From Flavonifractor sp963557075 (lineage in GTDB: Bacteria; Bacillota; Clostridia; Oscillospirales; Oscillospiraceae): a stretch of DNA of 64,000 bases. This document shows positions 1 to 7,425 of this stretch, piece after piece (the stretch's first letter is position 1; the number at the start of each line of letters is the position of its first letter). Location: positions 9,930 to 73,929 of the forward strand of contig CAUWDA010000007.1 of assembly GCA_963557075.1 (NCBI GenBank). Reading direction: 5' to 3'. The notes under the pieces are model-generated. The model was not told where the DNA came from, did not search any database, and saw only the letters and a list, made by a program, of their open reading frames with translations. The position numbers and the translations under genes were made by a program.

Positions 1-972
1 GGGGATATCCAGGGAGCGGAAGAGCTCCACGGAGTAGCGCCACATCTGCTCATACCACTGCATAGAGTCCTCGGGCTTGCAGACGACCACCATCTCCTGC
101 TTCTCAAACTGGTGGATGCGGTACACGCCCCGCTCCTCGATGCCGTGGGCGCCCTTCTCCTTGCGGAAGCAGGGGGAGTAGGAGGTGAGGGTCTGGGGCA
201 GCTTGTCCTCGGGGATGATCTGGTCGATGAATTTGCCGATCATGGAGTGCTCGGAGGTGCCGATGAGGTAGAGGTCCTCGCCCTCGATCTTGTACATCAT
301 GGCGTCCATCTCGGTCTGGGACATGACGCCCTCCACCACGTTGCCGTGGATCATGAAGGGGGGGACACAGAAGATAAAGCCCTTATCGATCATGAAGTCA
401 CGGGCATAGGCCAGCACCGCCTCGTGAAGGCGGGCGATGTCGCCCATCAGGTAGTAGAAGCCGTTGCCGGACACCCGGCCGGCGGCGTCCATGTCGATGC
501 CGTCAAAGGCCTCCATGATCTGAGTGTGGTAGGGGATCTCAAAGTCGGGGGTCACCGGCTCGCCGAAGCGCTGGACCTCCACGTTGCAGGAGTCGTCGGG
601 GCCGATGGGCACGGAGGGGTCGATGATGTTGGGGATCTGGAGCATGATGTGGCGGATCTCCTCTGCCAGCTCGGTCTCCCGGTTTTCCAGCCAGGCCAGC
701 TGGTCGGCGTCCGCCTTGACCTCGGCCTTCAGGGCCTCGGCCTCCGCCAGCTTGGAGGGGTCCTTCTTGGACTGGCCCATCAGTACGCCCACCTGCTTGC
801 TCTTGGCGTTGCGGGTGGTGCGCAGGTCCTGAGCCTCCTGGATGGTCTTGCGGTTCTCGGCGTCCAGGGCGATGACCTGGTCCACCAGAGGCAGCTTCTG
901 GTCCTGGAATTTCTTCTTGATATTTTCCTTGACGATCTCGGGGTTTTCCCGAACAAATTTGATATCCAGCAT
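1..972 (-). CDS. serS: Seryl-tRNA synthetase, C-terminus cut off by the window edge
   Basis: Charges tRNA-Ser with serine in the cytoplasm (class II aminoacyl-tRNA synthetase). The reading frame starts at ATG 972 (MLDIKFVRENPE) and runs open to base 1, giving 324 residues of a family that is usually about 425 long. The N-terminal tRNA-binding coiled-coil arm is residues 1 to about 110. Class II core motifs follow, including a region reading TSYSPCFRKEKGAHGIEERG with the motif 2 arginine. The last visible residues are VELFRSLDIP. It lies downstream of parA, parB and a small membrane gene on the same strand with no clear terminator between, so read-through is possible. The 118-base leader is too short for a normal T-box. 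Confidence 0.95.
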   Translation of the reverse strand, partial: MLDIKFVRENPEIVKENIKKKFQDQKLPLVDQVIALDAENRKTIQEAQDLRTTRNAKSKQVGVLMGQSKKDPSKLAEAEALKAEVKADADQLAWLENRETELAEEIRHIMLQIPNIIDPSVPIGPDDSCNVEVQRFGEPVTPDFEIPYHTQIMEAFDGIDMDAAGRVSGNGFYYLMGDIARLHEAVLAYARDFMIDKGFIFCVPPFMIHGNVVEGVMSQTEMDAMMYKIEGEDLYLIGTSEHSMIGKFIDQIIPEDKLPQTLTSYSPCFRKEKGAHGIEERGVYRIHQFEKQEMVVVCKPEDSMQWYEQMWRYSVELFRSLDIP

Positions 973-1026
973 TGTTACTCAACCTTTCTTTATATCGGTA
1001 GACTGTTCTGAGTGAGGAGATAGAAT

Positions 1027-1073
1027 ACAGGAGATGTGAGTTTGTTCCACGTGAAACATGAAAGATCTCCTGT
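1027..1073. promoter_or_regulatory. parS site inside a 9-bp inverted repeat
   Basis: Bases 1043-1058 read TGTTCCACGTGAAACA, a 16/16 match to the Bacillus subtilis Spo0J/ParB binding site parS. It is bracketed by ACAGGAGAT at 1027-1035 and ATCTCCTGT at 1065-1073, a perfect inverted repeat that could present parS in the loop of a hairpin or cruciform. It lies between serS and the parAB operon, as expected for a ParB nucleation site. Confidence 0.9.
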
Positions 1074-1090
1074 CTCTTCAACCCTTACTG

Positions 1091-1642
1091 TCAGTACAGG
1101 GCGTGATAGATCTCCTGATAGCGGTCGTAGGGGGAGAAACGGTCATTGTCGGTGACGCTCTCCCGGGGGAGGGCCAGGGGAAGCTGTTCTCCCATGTCCT
1201 GGATGAGACTGCGGGCCAAGCTGTAACGGCCCCGGACATAGGCCTCGTTGATCTGCCAGAACCAGTCCATGGCCTGGCTGGCCTGAGACAGGGCGTAGAG
1301 TTGATCCTCCTGCTCGTCCAGCCGGTCCTCCTGCTCCCGGATGGTCTGCTGATTCTGGGAGACGGCCTGCTCCAGATCCTCCACCTGCTTGGTGAGCGCC
1401 TCGTTCTGGCGGATGGTATTCTCCAGGGTCTGGGTGGCGGAGCTGGAGGTCTGCTGCAAATTGTTCAGAGCCTCCTGATTGGCTCGCCGCTGCATCAGCA
1501 GGGACATGAGCAGCAGCAGGAAGGCCGCCGCAAAGAGAATGGTCAGGTACAGCAGCACCGGGTTGCGCTTCTGGGGCTTTTCGTGCTCCGCAGCGTGCTG
1601 GAGATGGCCCCGCTCCTGGTTTTCGGATTCGGGTTTGCTCAA
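1091..1642 (-). CDS. Single-pass membrane protein with periplasm-side coiled coil
   Basis: 183 residues of unknown function. A polar N-terminus (about 1-26) is followed by one strong transmembrane segment at about 28-50. A Gln/Glu-rich heptad region at about 53-120 is predicted as a coiled coil. The short C-terminal part contains aromatic residues (WFWQINEAY). The ATG at 1642 overlaps the parB stop by 4 bases, so it is translationally coupled to parA-parB. The position suggests a membrane-tethered partner in segregation or division, but that is inference only. I do not recognise a named family. Confidence 0.75.
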   Translation of the reverse strand: MSKPESENQERGHLQHAAEHEKPQKRNPVLLYLTILFAAAFLLLLMSLLMQRRANQEALNNLQQTSSSATQTLENTIRQNEALTKQVEDLEQAVSQNQQTIREQEDRLDEQEDQLYALSQASQAMDWFWQINEAYVRGRYSLARSLIQDMGEQLPLALPRESVTDNDRFSPYDRYQEIYHALY

Positions 1643-2529
1643 AGCTGGGCACCTCCTTTGTCGTGGGAGGGCAGCTGCTCCAGCAGGTCCAGCAGGGTGT
1701 TCAGGTCCTCCGGGTTGTAATATTCCAGCTCCACCTTGCCCTTCTTTTTGCCGCTGACGATATGGACCTTGCGGCCGAAGCGGGTGGCCAGGGATTTTTC
1801 CGCGGCCCGGAGGTAAATGGACAGGTCAGGGCCGGGCGGGGGAGAGGGGGGCTCCTTCTCGCCGGCGGCCAGCCGCTTGGCCAGGGCTTCGGTCTGGCGG
1901 ACGCTCAGATCTTCCGCAATGACCTTCTGTGCCAGCTTTTTTTGCAGCTCTCCGCTGGGGGCGGCCAGAATGGCCCGGGCGTGTCCGGCGGACAACTTAC
2001 CCTCCTCCAGCAGCTGGTGGACCGGGTCGGGGAGGGCCAGCAGCCGCAGAGCGTTGGCCACAGCGGGGCGGGACTTGCCCACCCGGTGGGCCACCTCCTC
2101 CTGGGTGAGGCCGTACTCCTCCATCAGCACTTTATAGCCGTTGGCTTCTTCCACCGGATTCAGATCCTCCCGCTGGAGGTTTTCGATGAGTCCCAGCTCC
2201 ATGACCTTGCGGTCATCGGCTTCGATGATGACGGCGGGCACCTCGGTGAGACCGGCCAGCTTGGCGGCCCGCCACCGCCGCTCGCCGGCGATGATCTGGT
2301 AATATCCGGAGGAGAGCCGCCGGACGGTGAGGGGCTGGATCACTCCGTGGGTGCGGATGGAGTCGGCCAGATCCTGTAGGGCGGATTCGTCAAAGCGCTT
2401 TCGGGGCTGCTTCAGGCCGGGCTCCACCTGGGAGATGGGGAGGGAGAGGGAACCCCCCTCCTGGGCCTGGAGGGCGGCGTCCCCCAGCAGCGCGCCCAGG
2501 CCCTTGCCCAGGCCGCGTTCCAGTGCCAT
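1639..2529 (-). CDS. parB: Chromosome partitioning protein ParB (Spo0J)
   Basis: Binds parS, spreads as a CTP-dependent clamp and loads SMC at the origin region. The 296 residues have the family order: a basic ParA-contacting N-terminus (LERGLGKGLGALLG), the CTP-binding ParB/Srx domain with GERRWRA at 82-88 and ENLQREDL at 116-123, a helix-turn-helix at about 142-165 (KSRPAVANALRLL) and a C-terminal dimer domain. The start at 2529 follows the parA stop by two bases, with a GGAG ribosome site inside the parA end. Two perfect parS sites flank the operon (1043 and 3785). It overlaps the next gene by 4 bases. Confidence 0.97.
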   Translation of the reverse strand: MALERGLGKGLGALLGDAALQAQEGGSLSLPISQVEPGLKQPRKRFDESALQDLADSIRTHGVIQPLTVRRLSSGYYQIIAGERRWRAAKLAGLTEVPAVIIEADDRKVMELGLIENLQREDLNPVEEANGYKVLMEEYGLTQEEVAHRVGKSRPAVANALRLLALPDPVHQLLEEGKLSAGHARAILAAPSGELQKKLAQKVIAEDLSVRQTEALAKRLAAGEKEPPSPPPGPDLSIYLRAAEKSLATRFGRKVHIVSGKKKGKVELEYYNPEDLNTLLDLLEQLPSHDKGGAQL

Positions 2530-2531
2530 AA

Positions 2532-3317
2532 TTATTCGCTCCTTTCTTCCCGGGCGATGGCGTATTGATTGTGCTCCAGCAGTTCGGAGGCCAGGGCGGC
2601 ATAGGCCTCAGCCCCCCGGGAATAGGGGTCGTAGGCCTGGACCGGCTTGCCGAAACTGGGGGCCTCGGACAGACGGACGTTGCGGGGAATGACGGTGGCA
2701 TATACCTGTCCGGGGAAGTGGCGCTTGACCTCCTCCGCCACCTGCATGGACAGGTTGGTCCGCCCGTCGTACATAGTGAGTACCACGCCCTCCAGTCCGA
2801 TCTTGGGGTTCAGAGACCGCTTCACGATGCGGACGGTGGAGAGCAGGTCGCTGAGCCCCTCCAGGGCGTAGTATTCGCACTGCACCGGCACCAGTACCGA
2901 GTCGGCGGCGCACAGGGCATTGAGGGTGAGCAGCTCCAGAGAGGGGGGACAGTCAATAAAGATATAGTCGTACTGGTCCTCCAGCTCAGCCAGGGCCTGC
3001 TTCAGCAGATATTCCCGGTGGTCGGCGGTGATCATCTCCACCGTGGCGCCGGCCAGGGATTTATTGGCGGGGATCACGTCCACATAGGGAGTATTGACCA
3101 CCGCCCGGGACACCTGGACGCCGTTGAGAAGTACGTCATAGATATTGGGGGAGAGAGTTTTGTCCACGCCAAAACCGGAGGTGGTGTTGGCCTGGGGGTC
3201 AAAGTCGCACACCAGGACCCGCTGATCCTGCTTTTTCAGGGCGGCGGCCAGGTTGACGCAGGTGGTCGTTTTGCCGACCCCGCCCTTCTGATTTACAATA
3301 GCAATGGTTTTTGCCAT
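2532..3317 (-). CDS. parA: Chromosome partitioning ATPase ParA (Soj)
   Basis: ParA/MinD-type ATPase that works with ParB in origin segregation; in Bacillus, Soj also acts on DnaA. 261 residues. The deviant Walker A KGGVGKTT is at residues 11-18 and the Walker B-like segment YIFIDCPPS follows. I chose ATG 3317 over an upstream ATG at 3380 because AGGTG sits 5 bases before it and the family normally begins MAKTIAIVNQKGG. A sigma-A promoter lies upstream at 3357-3385. It is the first gene of a parA-parB-membrane protein operon. Confidence 0.97.
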   Translation of the reverse strand: MAKTIAIVNQKGGVGKTTTCVNLAAALKKQDQRVLVCDFDPQANTTSGFGVDKTLSPNIYDVLLNGVQVSRAVVNTPYVDVIPANKSLAGATVEMITADHREYLLKQALAELEDQYDYIFIDCPPSLELLTLNALCAADSVLVPVQCEYYALEGLSDLLSTVRIVKRSLNPKIGLEGVVLTMYDGRTNLSMQVAEEVKRHFPGQVYATVIPRNVRLSEAPSFGKPVQAYDPYSRGAEAYAALASELLEHNQYAIAREERSE

Positions 3318-3356
3318 AGCGCACCTGCCTTTTATCTGGTAAACGATTCGAGTTCT

Positions 3357-3385
3357 ATTATATCCCCTTGTATGGCGCAATTCAA
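3357..3385 (-). promoter_or_regulatory. Promoter of the parA operon
   Basis: Read on the minus strand: TTGAAT, a 17-base spacer, then TATAAT. The -10 box (3357-3362) is 40 bases upstream of the chosen parA start, which fits a vegetative sigma-A promoter. Confidence 0.7.
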
Positions 3386-3487
3386 CTGAAATTGAAAAAG
3401 AAGTCCCTTTTCAAGAGAAGTGCGTCAGTCGCATTGCGATGGATTTCGGACCGATATAAGGCTGGGTCACTGTGAAAAAAGAGAGGG

Positions 3488-3784
3488 TGTTTCACGCCGC
3501 AGCGTAACGAAAATGTGCCGGTGGCACATTTTTAGCGTAGGTCGTGGCAGCTATGCTGCCACGAGGGCACTACGTAAAAAAAGGAGTGTTTCACGCCGCA
3601 GCGTAACGAAAATGTGCCGGTGGCACATTTTTAGCGTAGGTCGTGGCAGCTATGCTGCCACGAGGGCACTATGCAAAAAGGGAGTGTTTCACGGCGCAGC
3701 GCAACAAAAATGTGCCGGTGGCACATTTTTAGCGTAGATCGTGGCGGCTATGCTGCCACGAGGGCACTACGTAAAAAAAGGGAG
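3488..3784. repeat. Three tandem 98-100 bp repeats, each opening with a parS half-site
   Basis: Units start at 3488, 3587 and 3685 (lengths 99, 98 and 100). Each begins with TGTTTCAC, the left half of parS, and then departs from it. Each carries two hairpins: AAAATGTGCC/GGCACATTTT (loop GGT) and CGTGGCAGC/GCTGCCACG (loop TAT). The series ends exactly at a complete parS (3785). The third unit has several substitutions (for example GCGCAAC for GCGTAAC); a degraded fourth copy may precede 3488. A 105-codon open frame runs through the repeats, but its protein is only the repeat read three times, so I do not call it. The rest of 3386-3487 shows nothing recognisable. Confidence 0.9.
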
Positions 3785-3804
3785 TGTTTCACGTGAAACA
3801 CTCC
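3781..3804. promoter_or_regulatory. Perfect parS site in a 24-bp palindrome
   Basis: Bases 3785-3800 read TGTTTCACGTGAAACA, a fully symmetric parS. Four more symmetric bases on each side (GGAG and CTCC) extend the palindrome to 24 bp. It lies just downstream of the noc stop codon at 3819 and terminates the tandem repeat array. Confidence 0.93.
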
Positions 3805-3818
3805 AAAAAGAGAGGGGG

Positions 3819-4625
3819 TTATGATTTGGGAATGGTAATGGTGAGTTGGATGGCTTCCGCTGTCTCCTGCCGCTTGCAGTTGGCGTCTACGCCGGCGCTT
3901 TTCATCATGGACAGGCCCCGGGTGACGGTGTTGAGGAAGAGACGCACATCCTTGAGGATAAAGGCGGGCTTCTTCCGGGGCTGGCGGTCCGGTGTGGGGT
4001 GGAGCAGCTCCTCCACATAGGCCTCAGTGGCTGCCACGGTGAGACCGGACTCCGCCACATGGCGGGCGGTCTCCTCCTGAAGGGCTGGGTCCTCCAGCCG
4101 CAACAGCGCCCGGGCATGGCGCTCGGTACAGCCGTGCTCCCGCAGAATGGACAGGGCCGCAGGGGGGAGACGGAGCAGCCGCAGTTTGTTAGCCACAGCG
4201 GACTGGGATTTGCCGATCCGCCGGGCGGCCTCCTCCTGAGAGAGATGGTAGGTCTGGATGAGGGCGGACAGGGCGGCGGCTTCCTCCACGAAATCCAGAT
4301 CCCGCCGCTGTAAATTCTCCACCAGGGCCAGCAGGGAGGACTCCTGCCCGTCCACCGTGATCACAATACAGGGCACCTCGGCCAGCCCCGCCAGCTTGGA
4401 GGCCCGCAGCCGCCGCTCTCCGGATACCAGCTCATATCCGCTGCCGGTGCGGCGCACCGATAGAGGCTGGAGCACTCCGTGCTCTTTGATGCTGGCGGCC
4501 AGCTCCTCCAGACCATCCTGGGCAAAGAACTTCCGGGGTTGGCCGGGGTTGGGGGAGATGGCGTGAATGGGTAAAAACTGGACCCGATTGCTTTCAAACA
4601 GGCCCTTTCGGCGCAGCAGCGGCAT
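3819..4625 (-). CDS. noc: Nucleoid occlusion protein Noc (ParB paralogue)
   Basis: ParB-family DNA-binding protein that in Bacillus keeps the Z-ring from closing over the chromosome. 268 residues. GERRLRA is at 69-75, ENLQRRDL at 103-110, and the HTH at about 128-150 reads RIGKSQSAVANKLRLL. ATG 4625 is chosen because AAGGAGG lies 7 bases upstream; an earlier ATG at 4655 has no ribosome site. The short basic N-terminus (MPLLRRKGLF) could be a membrane-targeting helix as in Noc, but that is inference. Placement next to parAB matches the family. The main alternative is a second Spo0J; Noc-box matches at 12661 and 42168 favour Noc. Confidence 0.88.
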   Translation of the reverse strand: MPLLRRKGLFESNRVQFLPIHAISPNPGQPRKFFAQDGLEELAASIKEHGVLQPLSVRRTGSGYELVSGERRLRASKLAGLAEVPCIVITVDGQESSLLALVENLQRRDLDFVEEAAALSALIQTYHLSQEEAARRIGKSQSAVANKLRLLRLPPAALSILREHGCTERHARALLRLEDPALQEETARHVAESGLTVAATEAYVEELLHPTPDRQPRKKPAFILKDVRLFLNTVTRGLSMMKSAGVDANCKRQETAEAIQLTITIPKS

Positions 4626-4727
4626 GGCGGCCCCTCCTTCTCGACGGTAAATCATAAGTCTGACTATAGATTACCATATTTTTCCGCAAAAGAAGGCGAA
4701 GAGGGTCGATTGGGAAATATTTTCCAT

Positions 4728-5417
4728 TTAGAGGGACGCGAGACTTACAGCATGAGCCAGCTGCCGGAGAAAGACCAGGTTGCTGGGCCGCCGGGCCGGC
4801 AGACCGCCCATCAGCGCCAGATAGGCGGGAGTGGGGTTGGCGTGCAGCTTATCCACCATGGAGCGGATGTTTTTCTCCACGCTGGCGTAGCCGGTGCGCT
4901 GGGCGGCGATGGTGGGGGCGTAGGCCTCTTTGAGCAGAGCATCCGGGTTCTGGCAGAGCACCGCCGCCGCTTGAGCCGCCGCCTCCATGCCCAGGCCGCA
5001 GGCCCCCATCTCCTCCAGCAGTGCCAGCGCGGTCCGCGTCAGGGGCGCCAGACAGAGGGAACGGAGCAGCTGGGGCAGGATCTGGTAGTTTACAGGCTTG
5101 ACCAGGTAGTAGCTGGCCCCAAGGGAGAGGGCGCACTTCACCACCCCCTGATGGGAGGCCTGGGAGAGCACCACTACCACCGGCCGGATCCGCTGGCGGG
5201 ACAGGGCCCGGAGGACGGCCAGACCGTCCATGCCGGGCATCACCAGATCCAGCAGCACCGCGTCGGGCTGGAGCAGATCGATCAGCTCCAGACAGGCCAA
5301 TCCGTCCTCTGCCGCGCCGCACAAACGGAGTCCGGGCAGGGTGGGGATGGTATCGGTCAGCAGACGCCGGGCGGCGGGGTCGTCCTCCGCCACCAGAACG
5401 CGGATGAGAGAGGACAC
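4728..5417 (-). CDS. Spo0A-like response regulator
   Basis: 229 residues. The receiver domain is residues 1 to about 120, with acidic pocket E11/D12/D13, phospho-acceptor Asp57 (LLDLVMPGMDG), the Ser of VVVLSQAS and the conserved Lys of YYLVKPVN. The C-terminal domain resembles the Spo0A DNA-binding domain, including a recognition-helix-like YASVEKNIRSMVDKL. It is divergent from classical Spo0A and could be a paralogue. GTG 5417 is the start: GGAGGA precedes it and the upstream XRE gene stops 3 bases before. The pair is therefore probably co-transcribed. Confidence 0.8.
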   Translation of the reverse strand: MSSLIRVLVAEDDPAARRLLTDTIPTLPGLRLCGAAEDGLACLELIDLLQPDAVLLDLVMPGMDGLAVLRALSRQRIRPVVVVLSQASHQGVVKCALSLGASYYLVKPVNYQILPQLLRSLCLAPLTRTALALLEEMGACGLGMEAAAQAAAVLCQNPDALLKEAYAPTIAAQRTGYASVEKNIRSMVDKLHANPTPAYLALMGGLPARRPSNLVFLRQLAHAVSLASL

Positions 5418-5420
5418 GGC

Positions 5421-5777
5421 TCAATCCTCCGGCCCCAGGGCCTCAGCCGCGTTGAGCGCCAGCAGCAGCATCCGGGCGGCCAGCTCCCGGTCCAGGGGCG
5501 TGGTCTGCCGCAGATGCCGGTTGAGCCGGTCCATCGCCGGGTCCTCGGGGAGGACGCCGTGGGCCAGGTACTCCAGCCCCACATCCAGTACCTTGCCTAA
5601 GTCCACAAAAATGGCCATGGACATACACTTTTTTCCCTGTTCGATGTCGCTGACATACTGAGATGAGATCCCCAGCTGCTCTGCCAGCTGTTCCCGGCTC
5701 AGGCCCAGCTGTGTGCGGCAGTCCCACACCCGCTGGCCCACCTCTGTCAGCCAGCGCCGCTTCTCCTGCTTTTCCAT
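5421..5777 (-). CDS. XRE-family helix-turn-helix regulator
   Basis: 118 residues from ATG 5777 (MEKQEKRRW). The N-terminal HTH reads LGLSREQLAEQLGISSQYVSD, a classic XRE/Cro fold. A C-terminal helical tail of about 50 residues probably dimerises. It is three bases upstream of the Spo0A-like gene. Two copies of AAACTATAGA (5806-5815 and 5848-5857), 42 bp or about four helical turns apart, lie upstream and could be its autoregulatory sites. Confidence 0.85.
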   Translation of the reverse strand: MEKQEKRRWLTEVGQRVWDCRTQLGLSREQLAEQLGISSQYVSDIEQGKKCMSMAIFVDLGKVLDVGLEYLAHGVLPEDPAMDRLNRHLRQTTPLDRELAARMLLLALNAAEALGPED

Positions 5778-5805
5778 GTCAGCCACCCCTATCCAGAGAG
5801 ATTCC

Positions 5806-5857
5806 AAACTATAGATATAGGGTGTCACAACTCAATATTTTTACAAGAAACTATAGA
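5806..5857 (-). promoter_or_regulatory. Promoter region with paired AAACTATAGA boxes
   Basis: AAACTATAGA occurs at 5806-5815 and 5848-5857. Read on the minus strand each copy holds TATAGT. The proximal one, with TTGAGT 16 bases upstream, makes a plausible sigma-A promoter for the XRE gene. The repeats may double as operators. Confidence 0.4.
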
Positions 5858-5942
5858 GTGGAAGAAAACAACTAAAATTTTAGGCGGGGAGTCAGAGAAC
5901 GGGGCAGACAGGGAAGTGGGGGGAGAGGAGCCTTGCGGTGCA

Positions 5943-5975
5943 ATAAAAAATGGCCGCCTGAACGCAGGCGGCCAT
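5943..5975 (-). terminator. Terminator of the PrsA-like gene
   Basis: An 11-bp stem (ATGGCCGCCTG with CAGGCGGCCAT, 4-base loop) is followed on the minus strand by a run of T. It lies just past the stop at 6002. Confidence 0.85.
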
Positions 5976-6001
5976 TGTGTGTATGGCGTTTTGTGACGGG
6001 A

Positions 6002-7267
6002 TCAGGCCGCGGGAGAGGCGGTGGGCTCTGCCGCGGGGGTCTCGGTCTGGGGCGCTTCGCTCTCGGGAGCGGCGGTATTGCCCTCGGGGCTGGTGGAGGC
6101 CTCAGCCTGGGCCTGCTGCTCCTCCTGCCACTGCTTGACCATGCCGATCATATGGTCATAGAAGGGCTTGGGGTCCAGATTGTCATAGGCCTCGGTGGTC
6201 TTGACCTTGGCGTCGGCGGTCCACTGGTCCAGAAGGCGGTTCATGGCGTAGTTGGAGTAGGCATTCCGGGTCTCTTCGTTGTCGGCGTTCTGCCGCAGCA
6301 GGATATGGTAGCCGTAGTTGGTCTCCACGGGCTGGCTGATCTGGTCCACGTCCAGACCGGTGCCGGCGGTGACAAACTCTTTTACCAGGGCGGAAGAGCC
6401 GTCCAGCAGAGCGCCGGAGGCCAGGAAGGTATAGCCCTCGGGTTTGAGCAGCTCGCCGCTGGTCTGGTCCCGGCCGTCGTCACTGTGCTCCTTCATGGCG
6501 GCGTCAAAGGCGGCGACAGGGTCGGAGTCGGCGGTGATCTGATCGTAGAGGGCGTCGGCCTCCGCCTTGGTGGCGGCCTTTTCCTCGTCAGTGACAGCGG
6601 AGTTATCCTCGTGGGTGGGGAAGGCGATGAGGATGTGCTTACAGTTGAAAATGCCCTCCTCCTCGATCATGGCCTGGAGCTCCTCGTCGGTGGGGGTGAG
6701 CTCCCCCTTCTCCTCCAGGGCGCTCTGGAGACCCTGGACCAGATAGTAGGTGTCGTTAAGGGTCAGATAGCCCTCCCGGCTGATGCACTGCTGGTCCAGC
6801 CACTCCTGGAGGGTGAGGCCGTAGTACTGCTCATAGAGCGCGCCCATCTGCTCCAGCTGGGCCTCCGCCTCGGCGCGCTGCTCCTCGGTGACAGAGATGC
6901 CGGCATCCTCTGCGTGATTGGACACTGCGGCGTACAGCTTGCTGATCTCCAGGGCCTGCTCCTTCAGATAGTCGGCGGTGTCCTGCTCCTCGATCTGCTC
7001 CTCCCAGGCCTCGTCGTCAGCCAGGTAGCCGGCGCTCTTGGCCTCGGAGATGCTGGTCAGCAGCCAGTACAGGTACTGGTCGGCGGTGACATCCCGGCCG
7101 TCTACCGTAAAGAGCACAGTGTCCCGGGTCAGGCCGGTGGCCTGATAGGCGATATCATCGCCGGCGGGGGTGGCGCTGGGCTGGGCATCAGATGTGGAGC
7201 AACCGGCCAGTGCGCCGGTCAGAAGCGCGCCGGTCATGCCGACGCACAAGAGCTTCTTCCAATTCAT
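6002..7267 (-). CDS. PrsA/SurA-like peptidyl-prolyl isomerase lipoprotein
   Basis: 421-residue exported foldase. The signal peptide ends in lipobox LAGC (Cys23), so it is anchored outside the membrane. A SurA-type N-terminal helical region (about 45-200) precedes a parvulin rotamase domain at about 200-330 (FNCKHILIAF ... NYGYHILLRQN). A Ser/Thr/Glu/Pro/Ala-rich tail of about 40 residues ends the protein. ATG 7267 has GGAGGA upstream; a longer in-frame ORF has no basis. It has its own terminator and is probably monocistronic. Confidence 0.88.
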   Translation of the reverse strand: MNWKKLLCVGMTGALLTGALAGCSTSDAQPSATPAGDDIAYQATGLTRDTVLFTVDGRDVTADQYLYWLLTSISEAKSAGYLADDEAWEEQIEEQDTADYLKEQALEISKLYAAVSNHAEDAGISVTEEQRAEAEAQLEQMGALYEQYYGLTLQEWLDQQCISREGYLTLNDTYYLVQGLQSALEEKGELTPTDEELQAMIEEEGIFNCKHILIAFPTHEDNSAVTDEEKAATKAEADALYDQITADSDPVAAFDAAMKEHSDDGRDQTSGELLKPEGYTFLASGALLDGSSALVKEFVTAGTGLDVDQISQPVETNYGYHILLRQNADNEETRNAYSNYAMNRLLDQWTADAKVKTTEAYDNLDPKPFYDHMIGMVKQWQEEQQAQAEASTSPEGNTAAPESEAPQTETPAAEPTASPAA

Positions 7268-7346
7268 GTTTTGATCCTCCTTGTAATGACCGGACAGAGC
7301 CGGCGAAACGGAATATAGTTTACACCTTTTTTGCCTGACAGGCAAG

Positions 7347-7391
7347 AAAACCGGGACGGCATTTACTGAAAATTCACAAACGCCGTCCCGG
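7347..7391 (-). terminator. Terminator downstream of the YitT gene
   Basis: CCGGGACGGC (7351-7360) pairs with GCCGTCCCGG (7382-7391). On the minus strand the stem is followed by TTTTC. Confidence 0.75.
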
Positions 7392-7425
7392 AGAGGTGAT
7401 TTAAGATAGGAGATAGGAGATAGGG

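Noticed and set aside
112..1011. Long plus-strand open frames opposite serS and many other genes
   Set aside because: They are antisense shadows typical of GC-rich coding DNA; the opposite-strand product is a recognised family member in each case.
973..1090. T-box riboswitch upstream of serS
   Set aside because: The gap is too short and lacks the T-box core; it holds parS and an inverted repeat.
3420..3737. 105-codon open frame across the tandem repeats
   Set aside because: Its translation is one repeat-encoded segment read about three times, with no ribosome site; the repeat lengths happen to keep a frame open.
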